A stretch of DNA of 36,409 nucleotides from Myxococcales bacterium (GTDB lineage: Bacteria; Myxococcota_A; UBA9160; SMWR01), in contig JABSQX010000014.1 of assembly GCA_013215615.1 (NCBI GenBank), forward strand, positions 1 through 36,409, read 5' to 3'. The notes under the pieces were generated by a model that saw nothing but the letters and a program-made list of their open reading frames with translations, was not told the origin of the DNA and did not search any database. Every line of letters starts with the position of its first letter. Position 1 is the stretch's first letter. This document shows positions 15,580 to 24,482 of the stretch, piece after piece. Both the position numbers and the translations under genes were made by a program.

Positions 15580-16857
15580 TCAGTGTGCGGCGGCGGGAGC
15601 GGGTGCTTCCCGCCGGGCTGGAATCCGCCAGAACACGAGCACCACCAGCGCGTAACCGCCGAGGAAGACCGCGAGCGCGCTCTGGTAGCTCCCTGTCTGG
15701 TCGAAGAGCCAGTTGGCCAGCGGCAGCCCCAGGATCTGCACGGGCAGTAGCACCGCCATCATGAGTCCCAGCGTGCGCCCGAAGAGATCACGCCCCCAGT
15801 AGGCGGCCACGGATGCGCTCTGCAAGGTCACGACGCCCCCGAAGCCGCTTCCATAGACGATCGCGGCGAGCAGGAGTTCCGCGAAGCTCGAAGCCTGGAG
15901 GATCAGCAGCAGCCCCAGGATCTGGGTGCCCGTCGAGAGCAGCAGCGCGGCGCGCAGCGGGACGCGGTCCACCAGCCAGCCGAAGCCCGGCTTGCCGAGG
16001 GCGGCTGTCCAGGCCAGGCAGGCCATCACCTGGGCGGCCTCTCCCTCCGTGAAGCCGCGATCGGTCGCCAGCGAGTAGAAGATCATCACCATGCTGCTGG
16101 TGATCGCGAAGCAGGGCGCGAAGCCCGCACAGACCAGCCAGAAGAGTGGCTCCGAGAGCGTCTGGCGGCTGCTCCAGGGCGCCTCGGGGATACTCGCTGC
16201 CTTCATTGCCTCGGGTTCGCTGGACGGCAGGTCGCCATCGGTGCGCAGCCCCAGCTGCTCCGGCCGGTCCACGATGAAGCGCCAGACCACGGGGGCCACC
16301 CCGAGCAGGGGCAGCAGCGCGAAGATCGCCACGGTTCCCCGCCAGCCCAGCGCCTCGACGAGCGCGGAGGTCGCGAAAGCCGCGACCACCCCGGAGAAGG
16401 AGACGCTGAACTGGGAGACCCCCAGCGCCAGGCCGCGACGCCGGGTGAACCAGTTGGAGACCACCGCCGCACCCGCGATGTGGCCCATCAGGGAGACCCC
16501 GAGTCCCAGGGGCAACGCAAAGACGAGCAGCAACTGCCAGAGCGTCTCGACCTGGCTGAGCAGCGCGAAGCCCAATGAGAGGAGCCCGGCCCCGATCACC
16601 ATCACGTGGCGGATGAACCCGCGGTCGAGCCAACGCCCCACGAAGGGCGCCGTGATGGCCCCCACAGCGAACATCACGCTGGGCGCGAAACCGATGCCGA
16701 AGCGGGAGCCCCCGGCAAGATCCTCGACCATGGGCTTCTGGAGTACGCCGAAGGAATACATCGTGGTGCCCACCGCCACGAACTGGACGAGAAAGGTGAC
16801 CGCGACGATCACCCAGCCGTAGAAGATCGGGGAACGGGCTTCGGAGGGAGAGCTCAC
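15580..16857 (-). CDS. MFS transporter
   Basis: 425-residue polytopic protein with about twelve hydrophobic segments in two halves joined by a polar loop (about residues 195-222, PEQLGLRTDGDLPSSEPEAM). The N terminus FYGWVIVAVTFLVQFVAVG, GRWLDRG between helices two and three, NWFTRRRGLALGV and the later GKPGFGWLVDRV are typical of the monocarboxylate/oxalate-formate-antiporter-like branch of MFS. It probably moves a carboxylate or lipophilic acid across the inner membrane. The GTG start at 16857 overlaps the stop of the epimerase-like gene by four bases (GTGA), so it is translationally coupled as the last gene of the six-gene minus-strand run. Confidence 0.9.
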   Translation of the reverse strand: MSSPSEARSPIFYGWVIVAVTFLVQFVAVGTTMYSFGVLQKPMVEDLAGGSRFGIGFAPSVMFAVGAITAPFVGRWLDRGFIRHVMVIGAGLLSLGFALLSQVETLWQLLLVFALPLGLGVSLMGHIAGAAVVSNWFTRRRGLALGVSQFSVSFSGVVAAFATSALVEALGWRGTVAIFALLPLLGVAPVVWRFIVDRPEQLGLRTDGDLPSSEPEAMKAASIPEAPWSSRQTLSEPLFWLVCAGFAPCFAITSSMVMIFYSLATDRGFTEGEAAQVMACLAWTAALGKPGFGWLVDRVPLRAALLLSTGTQILGLLLILQASSFAELLLAAIVYGSGFGGVVTLQSASVAAYWGRDLFGRTLGLMMAVLLPVQILGLPLANWLFDQTGSYQSALAVFLGGYALVVLVFWRIPARREAPAPAAAH

Positions 16858-17957
16858 GGCACCCGCGTGCCCAGCCGCGGGGTCCTGCGCTTCGAGCTCC
16901 GCGCGAACTGGGCGCGGTACCCCGGGTCCACGGCCGCAACCACCGCCAGCGCGGAAGCGCGCGCGTTGCGCCAGGCCTCCACGATCCGGTCTTCGGCCGC
17001 GTAGTCGAAGGGGTCCTGCATGGACCGCTCGACGCGGCCCCCCCGCTCCTCCGGGTGCTCGGCGAGCCAGCGCGCGGTGCGCGCGATCGCCTCGCTCATG
17101 GGGACGCGATCGCGGTAGCCGAGATCCTGCCGGATGGCCCCGATGTCCGTCACGAGGTGGTCGGTGACCGTATTCATCATCAGGGGCCGCGCCGAGATCG
17201 CGAGCTCTGCGGGCATCTGGATGATCTCGAGATCCGAGTCGAGGGCACGGCGGATGATCTCCACGAACTGTCGCAGTGTGGCGGTCTGCTCGTCGCCCAC
17301 GTTGTAGGTCTTGCCCGCCGCCACCCCGGGCGCGTCTACCCCCAGGAGCACCGCGTGGGCGATGTTCTCCGCGAAGCCGCAGGAGCGCAGGGAGAGGCCG
17401 CCGTCGGGCAGGATGATGTGGGGCCGCCCGTCGAGGATGCGGCGCACCACCAGCCACTCCCTGGGGACGTGCTGCCGGGGTCCGTAGACCAGCGGGTAGC
17501 GGAAGTGGGTGGCCTCGGGGTGCAGCTCGAAGAGGATCTCTTCGGTCTCTCGGATCTTGCGCAAGTAGGGGTGCTCGTCGGGGCCCACCAGGGGCGCGTC
17601 CTCCCGGGTGGGGACCGGGAGGCCCTCGGGCCAGACGGCATCGGAATTCGCGAAGCCCTGGTAGACGGGGGTGCCTCCCACCGAGAGCAGTCGTCCGACG
17701 CGCCCCACCAACAGGCTGGCCAGCTCGCGCAGACGTCCGTAGGTGACCACCGCAAGGTCGAAGCGCCGGCCGCCCAGGGCCTTCTCCACTGCATCGCGGG
17801 AAGAGGGGTCGGTGTGGATGTGCTCGACCTCGGGAGGGATCTCCTCGCTCTCGTGGCTGCCGGTGTGCAGGATGCTCACCCGGAAACCGCGCGCGAGGAG
17901 ACCCTTCACGATGTGGGGCCCGGTGGGTCCCGTGCCTCCGACCACCAGGGCTTCCAC
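16854..17957 (-). CDS. NAD-dependent epimerase/dehydratase-like (extended SDR) protein
   Basis: 367-residue extended SDR. GGTGPTG (8-14) at the end of strand one binds NAD(P). VYQGFANSD and the segment RYPLVYGPRQHVP are typical of this family. NVGDEQTATLRQFVEII and the QDLGYRDRVPMSEAIART block near the C terminus match the substrate-binding domain. The catalytic Tyr-x3-Lys is not present in its usual form: PYLRKIRETEE has Tyr131 and Lys134 with only two residues between, so activity of the usual kind is uncertain. It lies 12 bp after the FAD dehydrogenase and overlaps the MFS gene by four bases. Role in the pathway unknown. GTG start. Confidence 0.86.
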   Translation of the reverse strand: MEALVVGGTGPTGPHIVKGLLARGFRVSILHTGSHESEEIPPEVEHIHTDPSSRDAVEKALGGRRFDLAVVTYGRLRELASLLVGRVGRLLSVGGTPVYQGFANSDAVWPEGLPVPTREDAPLVGPDEHPYLRKIRETEEILFELHPEATHFRYPLVYGPRQHVPREWLVVRRILDGRPHIILPDGGLSLRSCGFAENIAHAVLLGVDAPGVAAGKTYNVGDEQTATLRQFVEIIRRALDSDLEIIQMPAELAISARPLMMNTVTDHLVTDIGAIRQDLGYRDRVPMSEAIARTARWLAEHPEERGGRVERSMQDPFDYAAEDRIVEAWRNARASALAVVAAVDPGYRAQFARSSKRRTPRLGTRVP

Positions 17958-17969
17958 TGCGCGTTTTCC

Positions 17970-19433
17970 CTAGGCGGGTGAGGCGCTGGCTACGCGGCGG
18001 CCCGCCAGGCGCCCGAAGTAGGTGGCGTCGGCGATACAGGTGCCGCTCGCGTAGCCCTCCGCGGAGCGCGAGATCCCGCAGGTGGTGCGGCCTGCGGCGT
18101 AGAGGCCCGCAACCGGCTGTCCCTCGGCGGTGAGCACTTCGCCCGTGGGCCGGGTCCACAGCCCGCCCAGCGGGAAGGCCATGTAGGGGGCCTTGCCGAG
18201 CCGGCAGTCGAGCGCCGCGAAGGGAGGCTCCTCGATGGGAGCCAGCCAGGTCTCCTGCTTGTGGAAGACCGGGTCGCGGCCCTCCTTGGCGTGGCGGTTG
18301 TAGACCTCGACGCTGTGCTGGAGCATGCCGTCCGGGATCCCCAGCGCCTCTTCGAGTTCCGCGATGCTCTCCGCAGTCTCCGCGAGTTCGAAGTCGCGCA
18401 GCTCCGGCCAGCCGAAATGCGCGTTGTCGGCGATCAGGTACACGATGCCACCGGGTTGCAGCGCGCAGTAGGCCCCGATGCGTCCGTGATAGCAGTCCTC
18501 GTTCACGAAGCGCTGTCCCTGCCCGTTGACGAGGATGCCCTTGGTGAGTGAGGAGGGCGGGTAGTGGGGAAGCGTGATGTGGTACTCGGACATGTGGATG
18601 CTGGTGCCCCGCGCCGCCATGCCCATCAGGATGCCCGCGCCATCGTCGTAGGGGTTCCCGATGGATTCGACCTTGCCGGCGATCCGTGGCATGTGGTGGC
18701 GCAACATGGATTCGTTGAGCGCGAAGCCGCCGGAGCAGAGCACGACGCCCCGGCGCGCGCGAACCGCGAGTTCCTCGCCCATGTGTCGGGCCATCACGCC
18801 CACCACGCGGCCGTCGTCCGCGAGCACCAGGGTTTGCACCGCCGTGTCGTAGAGGGCCTCGGCGCCGGCTGCCTGGGCGGCCTCGTGGAGCTTGGCGAAG
18901 AGCAGCGGGCCGCCCTCTTCCTCGGCCTGGGGCTTGTGGCCGCGCGGCGCCGGCGTGGCGTGCTCCCGGAAGGGCCAGGCCTTCTCGTTGCCCGACCAGA
19001 TCACGCCGTCGTCGGTGCGCTGCATCATCACGCGCTCTTCGAGGATCGAATCCCGGAAGGGAACCCCCAACTCCACGAGCCACTCGAAGTGCTCCACGGA
19101 GTTGTTGCAGTAGATCTCGACCTTCTCCTCGTCGGGGTCGTCCGAGCACTGCATGAGGTAGTCGCGCATGTTCTCCGGGCTGTCCTCGTAGCCCGTGGCC
19201 TTCTGCACGCGCGTGCCGCCGCCCAGGTAGAGGTGGCCGGCGGACATGGCGGTGGTTCCGCCGCCGCCGCCCGCCCGTTCGAGGAGCAGCACGCTGGCGC
19301 CGGCACGGGCGGCCTCGATGGCCGCGCAGGCCCCCGCACCCCCATAGCCCACGATCACCACGTCGGCATCGCGGTCCCACTTCGCGATCGATTCTGCGCG
19401 CAGCGGCGACGATGCCGCGTTCTCCCCGCTCAT
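17970..19433 (-). CDS. FAD-dependent dehydrogenase (fumarate reductase/3-ketosteroid dehydrogenase-like)
   Basis: 487-residue flavoprotein of the FAD_binding_2 family. DADVVIVGYGGAGACAAIEAA (23-43) is the dinucleotide-binding motif, followed by GASVLLLERAGGGGGTTAMSAG. The C-terminal end GLYAAGRTTCGISRSAEGYASGT is the second FAD contact. Members reduce or desaturate C=C bonds next to a carbonyl or carboxylate; 3-ketosteroid-delta-1-dehydrogenase and urocanate/fumarate reductase belong here. Without a signal peptide or haem motif it should be cytoplasmic. GAGGAGA precedes ATG 19433. It sits centrally in the six-gene run with two LLM enzymes upstream, which supports a catabolic oxidation of a cyclic or unsaturated substrate. 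Confidence 0.9.
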   Translation of the reverse strand: MSGENAASSPLRAESIAKWDRDADVVIVGYGGAGACAAIEAARAGASVLLLERAGGGGGTTAMSAGHLYLGGGTRVQKATGYEDSPENMRDYLMQCSDDPDEEKVEIYCNNSVEHFEWLVELGVPFRDSILEERVMMQRTDDGVIWSGNEKAWPFREHATPAPRGHKPQAEEEGGPLLFAKLHEAAQAAGAEALYDTAVQTLVLADDGRVVGVMARHMGEELAVRARRGVVLCSGGFALNESMLRHHMPRIAGKVESIGNPYDDGAGILMGMAARGTSIHMSEYHITLPHYPPSSLTKGILVNGQGQRFVNEDCYHGRIGAYCALQPGGIVYLIADNAHFGWPELRDFELAETAESIAELEEALGIPDGMLQHSVEVYNRHAKEGRDPVFHKQETWLAPIEEPPFAALDCRLGKAPYMAFPLGGLWTRPTGEVLTAEGQPVAGLYAAGRTTCGISRSAEGYASGTCIADATYFGRLAGRRVASASPA

Positions 19434-19492
19434 GCTGGCTTCTCCTCGCCCCGTTGCGGCGTGCAGGCTAGCAGCTTGCGGTCAGCACTCCG

Positions 19493-20545
19493 TCAGGCGC
19501 CCTCCGCGCCAACCCGCGCGACCAGTTCCAGCGCGCGGGCCAGCGTCTCGTTCTGCACCGCGAGATCCGCGCCCTGAGGAGCGAGGCGCAGGGTGGTGAT
19601 GCCCGCGTCGCGATAGGCGCGGATGCGCTCGAGCACCTGCTCGTCGTTCCCGAGGAGGTGGGTGCGGAGCACCATCTCGTCGGGCACCCGCGCGGCCGCG
19701 GCGTCGCGCTTTCCCTCGAGCCAGAGAGCCTGGACGGCGCGTGCATCGTCCTCCCAACCCGCGCGAATGTAGGCCCGGGTGTAGAAGTTCGTCTTCGCGG
19801 ATCCCATGCCGCCCAGGTTGAAGGCGACCCCCATCCGGTGCCGCTCCACCAGGGCTTCGAGGTCGTCCCCGAATTCCACGATGCCCCCGGCCTGGCAATC
19901 GAAGGTATCCGGGTCGCGCTTCGCTTCCCGGGCTCCCTCGCGCAACGGTCCCAGGAAGACCTCCGCGCGCTCCGGGACGAAGACCTGGTAGAGGACCCCG
20001 TCCGCGAGGGCGCCCGCCAGGCGCAGGCTGCGGGGCGAAAGCGAGCCGAAGTAGATGGGGATCTCGCTCTCGGCCTGGAGGCCCAGGCGCAGGGACTTGC
20101 CGGCGCCGGCGGGCAGCCGGTAGTGGCGCCCCTGGTGGTCGAGTTTCTCGCCGCGCAGGGCGGCGCGCACGATCTCCGCGTACTCGGCGAGTCGTTCCAG
20201 GGGCTCGTCGAATGCCACGCCGTGAAGACCCTCGACGACCTGGGGGCCGCTGGTTCCCAGGCCCAGCGCGAAACGGCCCTCGGAGAGGTGGGCGAGGCTC
20301 AGCGCCGTCATGGCGGCGACCGCCGGTGGCCGTGCACTGATCACCATGATGCCGGTGCCCAGGCGGATGCGGGAGGTGACGGCGGCCAGGTAGCCGAGCG
20401 GCGTCGCGCCGTCGTAGATCCAGGCTTCTCCCGACCACGCGAAGTCCACCCCCAGGCGCTCGGCCTCCACCACCGCGGCGGCGGTGTCCCGCCAACTGGG
20501 GAGGCGCCCGGCGACGGCGCGGCTGATCGAGACGGCGGTCTTCAT
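19493..20545 (-). CDS. LLM-class F420-dependent oxidoreductase (Mer-like)
   Basis: 350-residue luciferase-like enzyme. AERLGVDFAWSGEAWIYDGATPLGYLAAVTSRIRLGTGI and GRFALGLGTSGPQVVEGLHG closely follow the F420-dependent N5,N10-methylene-tetrahydromethanopterin reductase-like group, where GLGTSGPQVVEG is characteristic. F420 use is therefore likely, though it is inferred. The start is placed at ATG 20545 because GGAG lies six bases before it; an ATG at 20557 is also in frame. It lies 59 bp upstream of the FAD dehydrogenase and 40 bp after the next LLM gene on the same strand. Confidence 0.9.
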   Translation of the reverse strand: MKTAVSISRAVAGRLPSWRDTAAAVVEAERLGVDFAWSGEAWIYDGATPLGYLAAVTSRIRLGTGIMVISARPPAVAAMTALSLAHLSEGRFALGLGTSGPQVVEGLHGVAFDEPLERLAEYAEIVRAALRGEKLDHQGRHYRLPAGAGKSLRLGLQAESEIPIYFGSLSPRSLRLAGALADGVLYQVFVPERAEVFLGPLREGAREAKRDPDTFDCQAGGIVEFGDDLEALVERHRMGVAFNLGGMGSAKTNFYTRAYIRAGWEDDARAVQALWLEGKRDAAAARVPDEMVLRTHLLGNDEQVLERIRAYRDAGITTLRLAPQGADLAVQNETLARALELVARVGAEGA

Positions 20546-20585
20546 GGCTCGCTCCATGGTTTCGGTGAGGGCGCACCGCCGACCA

Positions 20586-21434
20586 CTAGAGGCCCATCGC
20601 CAGCGCGATGCGTTCCAGCGTCTCGGTGGCCTGTCGCTCTTCGGCGAGCTGCTGGGTCTGCACGATGAAGCGCTGGGCGCCGGCCTGCTCGTAGCGGCGC
20701 GCCAGCTCCCGGTCCGGCTCCCAGCTGATCATGGAGATCTCGAACTCCTCGGGGTCGCGCCCCGCCCGTGGCGCGCGTTCGCGGAGTTCCCGCATGCGCG
20801 CCCCCAACTCTTCGGGGGTGGTGCGGAAGCCCAGCCAACCGTCCCCCCACTCCACCATGCGCTCTACGAGTCGGGGGGAGACGCCGGAGAGGTAGATGGG
20901 GGGATGGGGCTCTGTGCGCGGCTTGGGGAAGCAGCGCACCTTCGCGAAGTCGTAGAACTCCCCGTGGAACTCGCACTCCTCTTCCCGCCACAGCGCCTTG
21001 ATGGCCTGGACGGACTCGCGGATCTGCGACCACGGGCGCTTGATCTCGCCGCCCAACATGGCGCGCTCCTCCCGGTTCCAGCCCGGTCCGACGCCGAAGA
21101 GCACGCGCCCGCCGCTCAGGTGGTCGAGGCTGGCAATGGCTTTGGCGATCCTTAGGGGGTGGCTCTCCGGGACCAGCGTGACCCCGCTGCCGAGCTTGAT
21201 GTGCTGGGTGACCGCCGAGGCGCGCCCCAAGCCCACCAGGGGGTCGAGGAAGCCCGGCACCTGTCCCCCCGCGAAGGTGGGGGAGAAGCTCTCGCAGTGG
21301 ACCGGGGAGGTGACGTGTTCGCCCAACCAGAAGGATTCGAAGCCGAGTCGCTCGGCCTCCCGGGCCACGTGGGCGGGGTCGACCCAGACCGCCGGGGGAT
21401 CCGGCGGCGTGCCCATGCCGACGCCGATCTTCAA
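20586..21434 (-). CDS. LLM-class F420-dependent oxidoreductase
   Basis: 282-residue luciferase-like enzyme. The N terminus KIGVGMGTPPDPPAV, then AERLGFESFWLGEHV, IKLGSGVTLVPESHPLRIAKAIASLDHLSGGRVLFGVG and HPPIYLSGVSP follow the compact F420-dependent LLM group. It begins with TTG at 21434, which gives the standard family N terminus (x-KIG); the next ATG at 21416 would cut strand one. It lies 19 bp after the GST gene and 40 bp before the second LLM gene, inside the six-gene run. Two LLM enzymes back to back may act on successive steps or related substrates. Confidence 0.89.
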   Translation of the reverse strand: MKIGVGMGTPPDPPAVWVDPAHVAREAERLGFESFWLGEHVTSPVHCESFSPTFAGGQVPGFLDPLVGLGRASAVTQHIKLGSGVTLVPESHPLRIAKAIASLDHLSGGRVLFGVGPGWNREERAMLGGEIKRPWSQIRESVQAIKALWREEECEFHGEFYDFAKVRCFPKPRTEPHPPIYLSGVSPRLVERMVEWGDGWLGFRTTPEELGARMRELRERAPRAGRDPEEFEISMISWEPDRELARRYEQAGAQRFIVQTQQLAEERQATETLERIALAMGL

Positions 21435-21453
21435 GTCATCGCCCCGCGCGGAC

Positions 21454-22065
21454 TCACGAGGCCTGGGCGCTCACTTTCTGGGCCGCGGGCCGCTCGAGGC
21501 AGGTGCCGAGCCAACGATCGAGGCTGGCGAAGGCGCTGGTGTCGAAGCCCGTGAGACGCGTCCACGACAGGACGGCAGCGACGTTCAGGTCGACGACGCC
21601 GAAGTGCTCCCCGGCCAGGTAGCTCTGGTTCGCGAGTTGGGCGTCGAGGACCCCGAGGGCGCTCTGCAGCTGTTCCCGGGCCTCGTCGGCGAGCTTGGGG
21701 TCGCGCTCCGCTTCCGGAAGGAACTGGGTGTTCATCCCGTACTCGAGCAGCCGGCCCTCCACTTCGGTGATCGCCCAGAAACTCCACTGCAGGGCGGTGG
21801 CGTCGTCCTCTGGCGTCGTGGTGGCGAGTTCTCCGCCGTACTTGCGGGCCAGGTAGAGGTTGATCGCCATGGATTCCCAGACCACGGTATCCCCGTCCAC
21901 CAGGGTGGGGACGTGGCCATTGGGATTGATGCGCAGGAATTCCTCGGTGCGGGTCTCCCCGGCCTGGGTGTCCAGCGGGCTGGACTCGTAGGCGAGCCCC
22001 AGCTCCTCGAGCATCCAGTAGGTGCGAAAGGTGCGGTTGGTGGTCTTGCCGTAGACGTGGATCAT
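21454..22065 (-). CDS. glutathione S-transferase family protein
   Basis: 203-residue GST. The thioredoxin-like domain runs MIHVYGKTTNRTFRTYWMLEEL, with NGHVPTLVDGD (49-59) as the cis-proline loop and ESMAINLYLARKYG (64-77) contacting glutathione. The helical C domain includes YLAGEHFGVVDLNVAAVLSW with the N-capping box. The ATG at 22065 is chosen; the frame extends to 22152 in unlikely sequence. A ten-base perfect palindrome GGGGTACCCC abuts the start codon. It is the first gene of the six-gene minus-strand run and may provide glutathione-dependent conjugation or isomerisation in that pathway. Confidence 0.9.
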   Translation of the reverse strand: MIHVYGKTTNRTFRTYWMLEELGLAYESSPLDTQAGETRTEEFLRINPNGHVPTLVDGDTVVWESMAINLYLARKYGGELATTTPEDDATALQWSFWAITEVEGRLLEYGMNTQFLPEAERDPKLADEAREQLQSALGVLDAQLANQSYLAGEHFGVVDLNVAAVLSWTRLTGFDTSAFASLDRWLGTCLERPAAQKVSAQAS

Positions 22066-22066
22066 T

Positions 22067-22076
22067 GGGGTACCCC
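22067..22076. promoter_or_regulatory. palindrome GGGGTACCCC next to the GST start codon
   Basis: A ten-base perfect palindrome separated by one base from the GST start codon at 22065. It covers the place where the ribosome site should be (GGGG reads as a weak site on the minus strand). It could be an operator or fold over the start; chance is also possible in GC-rich DNA. Confidence 0.3.
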
Positions 22077-22235
22077 GGTGGATTTGGGCGGCGAGTCTAA
22101 CCGTCTGTGCGGGGGACTGCGATGTCGTGCCCAGGGACGCGCAGCCAGGCACCGGTCGCTCCTCCCGCTCCCGCGTTGTGCGGACGGCCCGGAACTCACT
22201 AGAGTTGAGCGCGACGCCAGCAGGGAGGACGTGTC

Positions 22236-23159
22236 ATGTCGCAGGAGTCTCACCTCGAGGGAGTGAAGATCCTGGTTACGGGCCCCACCGGCCAGGTCGC
22301 GGACCCGGTCGCCCGTGCGCTCGCCGTGGACAACGAGGTCTGGGGCACGGCGCGCTTCGGCGACGCCGACAAGCGCAAGTCCCTCGAAGCCGACGGCGTT
22401 CGCTGCCTGGCGCTGGATCTCGCGGACGGCGATTTCTCCGAGCTGCCCGACGATTTCGACTACGTGTTGAATTTTGCGGTGGTGAAGACCGACGACTTCG
22501 ACCACGACCTGCGCTGCAACGGCGAGTCCGCGGGCCTGCTGATGAGCCACTGCCGCCGCACGAAGGCCTTCCTGCACTGCTCGACCACGGGGGTCTACGA
22601 GCCCAAGGGCCACGATGCCCTGACCGAGGAAGACCCGCTCGGCGACAACCACCGGGTGATCATGCCCACCTACAGTCTCGCGAAGATCTCCGCCGAGGTG
22701 GTGGTGCGCTTTTCGGCGCGGCACTTCGAAATCCCTACGGTGATCGCACGCTTGAACGTCCCCTACGGGAACAACGGCGGCTGGCCCTACATGCACCTGC
22801 AGATGATGAAGTCGGGGGCGCCAATCCCGGTGCATCAAGACGCGCCCAGCCTCTACACCCCGATCCACGAGCGGGACATCGTGGCGATGATCCCCGATCT
22901 GTTGGCAGCGGCGAGCATCCCCGCCAACGTCGTCAACTGGTGCGGGCAGCAGGACGTCAGCATCGAGGAGTGGTGCCGCTACATGGGAGAGTTGACGGGC
23001 ACGCCGCCGGTCTTCGACATGACGGAGCACACCCTCGAGTCGGTGCGAACCGACGGCAAGAAGCTGCGCGGCCTGGCTCGCGCGCCCCAGGTGGACTGGC
23101 GGGACGGCTTGCGCGAGATGATCGAGAGCCGCAACCCCGAGTGGTTGCTGGAGGGATAG
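22236..23159 (+). CDS. NAD(P)-dependent epimerase/dehydratase (extended SDR)
   Basis: 307-residue extended SDR. VTGPTGQVADPVARAL (14-29) carries the GxxGxxG-type cofactor motif and the catalytic residues are intact: Ser116/Thr117 in HCSTTGVY and Tyr146/Lys150 in TYSLAK. IARLNVPYGNNGGWPYM and PIHERDIVAMIPDLL match the sugar-nucleotide epimerase-like family, but similar proteins act on steroids and other small molecules. GGGAGGA lies just before ATG 22236. It is divergent from the GST gene at 22065 (170 bp gap) and converges on the LLM gene with only 7 bp between stops. Substrate unknown. Confidence 0.9.
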   Translation: MSQESHLEGVKILVTGPTGQVADPVARALAVDNEVWGTARFGDADKRKSLEADGVRCLALDLADGDFSELPDDFDYVLNFAVVKTDDFDHDLRCNGESAGLLMSHCRRTKAFLHCSTTGVYEPKGHDALTEEDPLGDNHRVIMPTYSLAKISAEVVVRFSARHFEIPTVIARLNVPYGNNGGWPYMHLQMMKSGAPIPVHQDAPSLYTPIHERDIVAMIPDLLAAASIPANVVNWCGQQDVSIEEWCRYMGELTGTPPVFDMTEHTLESVRTDGKKLRGLARAPQVDWRDGLREMIESRNPEWLLEG

Positions 23160-23166
23160 GGGGCGT

Positions 23167-24444
23167 TCAGCCGGAACCGACGGCCGTGTCCGGGCGGGTT
23201 GATTCACTCCGCCGCTCGCGACCCGCGAACTCGGGTAGCAGGATCTCTCCGACCCGGCGGATGCTCTGCATCACGGTTTCGTGGGGCAGGGCGCCGATCT
23301 GCATCATGCACATCAATCGGTCGACGCCGATGTCCGCGAAGCCCTGCATCTTCTTCCGGCACAGTTCCTCGTCTCCGATCACCACCGATTCGACGGGCTC
23401 GAGGACTTCGTAGACCTCCTCGGGGTCGAGGGGCTGTCCGGCCATCTGCCGGTTCAAGAGCGCGATCACGGGAACCGGGTCGTCGAGGTCGAGGTCGCCG
23501 TGCTCTTCCGGCGCGGAGAGGGCGCGAGTGGATTCCGGAACGCTGCTCATGAACTCGCCGCGGATGCTGTCGATCCAGAGGCTCCTTGGCACCTGAAAGA
23601 CCTTGGGAGCGGCGTTCACGAACCAGAGCGCGGCTTCGCCGGCACCGCTCTCGATGGCGGCGGCCCTCGATTCCGCGCAGTGCACGAAGGTGAAGGCCGA
23701 GCGCTGCGCGTTCACGAAGCGCCCCGCCGGCTGGCAGCGCGAGAGGCCCTCGTCGTAGTGGTCGAGCAGGGCGCGTAGGCTGTCGAGGGGGGTGAGCAGG
23801 GTCGTGCAGAGCACGCCTACGCCGAGTTCGCCCGCCATGGCGAAGGACTCCGGGCTCGTCGAGGTCTGCCACAGAGGGGGGTGGGGGTCCTGGAGGGGCT
23901 TGGGGACGATGTCGCGCCGCGGGATCTCGATGAGATCGCTGTGCCACTCGAAATCCGTCTCGGTCCACATGCGGGGGATCATGTGGAGGGCCTCGCGCAG
24001 CTGGTCGCGCGAACTCTCCGGCTCCACCGCGAAGGTGTCCCATTCCGCGCCCCCCGAGCGGGCGAGTCCCATCTCGAGCCGCCCATCGGAGAGCAGGTCC
24101 ACCCAAGCCCCGCGCTCGGCCACTCGAACCGGGTGGTTGATGTGGAAGGGCGCCAACACCCCCGAGTGCCCGAGGTGGATCCGCTCCGTGTGCTGGGAGA
24201 TGGCGGCGAGCATCATCTCCGGCGCCGAGCTGTGGCTGAACTCCGTGGCCCCGTGGTGCTCCACGGTCCACCAGCAGCCGTAGCCGAGCCGGTCGGCCAG
24301 GCGCGCCTGCTCGAGGCCCTCCGCGAGCAGGCGGCGCTCGTGGTCCGGGGGCCAGGGGCGGGCGCACTGCAGTTCGGAGAAGATGTCGAGGATCAATTTC
24401 GGCGGCTCCAGGGGAGCGGTGACCTGACCGCGCTCCTGGTGCAC
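23167..24444 (-). CDS. LLM-class flavin-dependent monooxygenase (luciferase-like)
   Basis: 425-residue luciferase-like enzyme, the longest of five in the window. ARLADRLGYGCWWTVEHHGATEFSHSSAPEMMLAAISQ and RIHLGHSGVLAPFHINHPVRVAERGAWVDLLSDGRLEMGLARSG follow the FMN-dependent alkanal monooxygenase alpha-like group, with the EHHG motif at the usual place. DPHPPLWQTSTSPESFAMAGELGVG is the later conserved block. The length and the EHH motif favour FMN over F420. It starts at GTG 24444, only 38 bp from the divergent VOC gene, so both promoters must overlap. Substrate unknown. Confidence 0.9.
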   Translation of the reverse strand: MHQERGQVTAPLEPPKLILDIFSELQCARPWPPDHERRLLAEGLEQARLADRLGYGCWWTVEHHGATEFSHSSAPEMMLAAISQHTERIHLGHSGVLAPFHINHPVRVAERGAWVDLLSDGRLEMGLARSGGAEWDTFAVEPESSRDQLREALHMIPRMWTETDFEWHSDLIEIPRRDIVPKPLQDPHPPLWQTSTSPESFAMAGELGVGVLCTTLLTPLDSLRALLDHYDEGLSRCQPAGRFVNAQRSAFTFVHCAESRAAAIESGAGEAALWFVNAAPKVFQVPRSLWIDSIRGEFMSSVPESTRALSAPEEHGDLDLDDPVPVIALLNRQMAGQPLDPEEVYEVLEPVESVVIGDEELCRKKMQGFADIGVDRLMCMMQIGALPHETVMQSIRRVGEILLPEFAGRERRSESTRPDTAVGSG

Positions 24445-24482
24445 TCTACCGCCTCACCGCGAAAGGTGTCGAGGAGGGGCGC

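Noticed and set aside
16858-19380. Open frame extending the MFS protein N-terminally by about 840 residues
   Set aside because: The extension is a shifted shadow of the epimerase-like and FAD dehydrogenase genes; the MFS protein starts at GTG 16857.
22815-22826. GGGGCGCCAATC, matching 12 bases of the 27-bp repeat
   Set aside because: It lies inside the epimerase gene, encodes conserved protein sequence, and the match stops there; chance.
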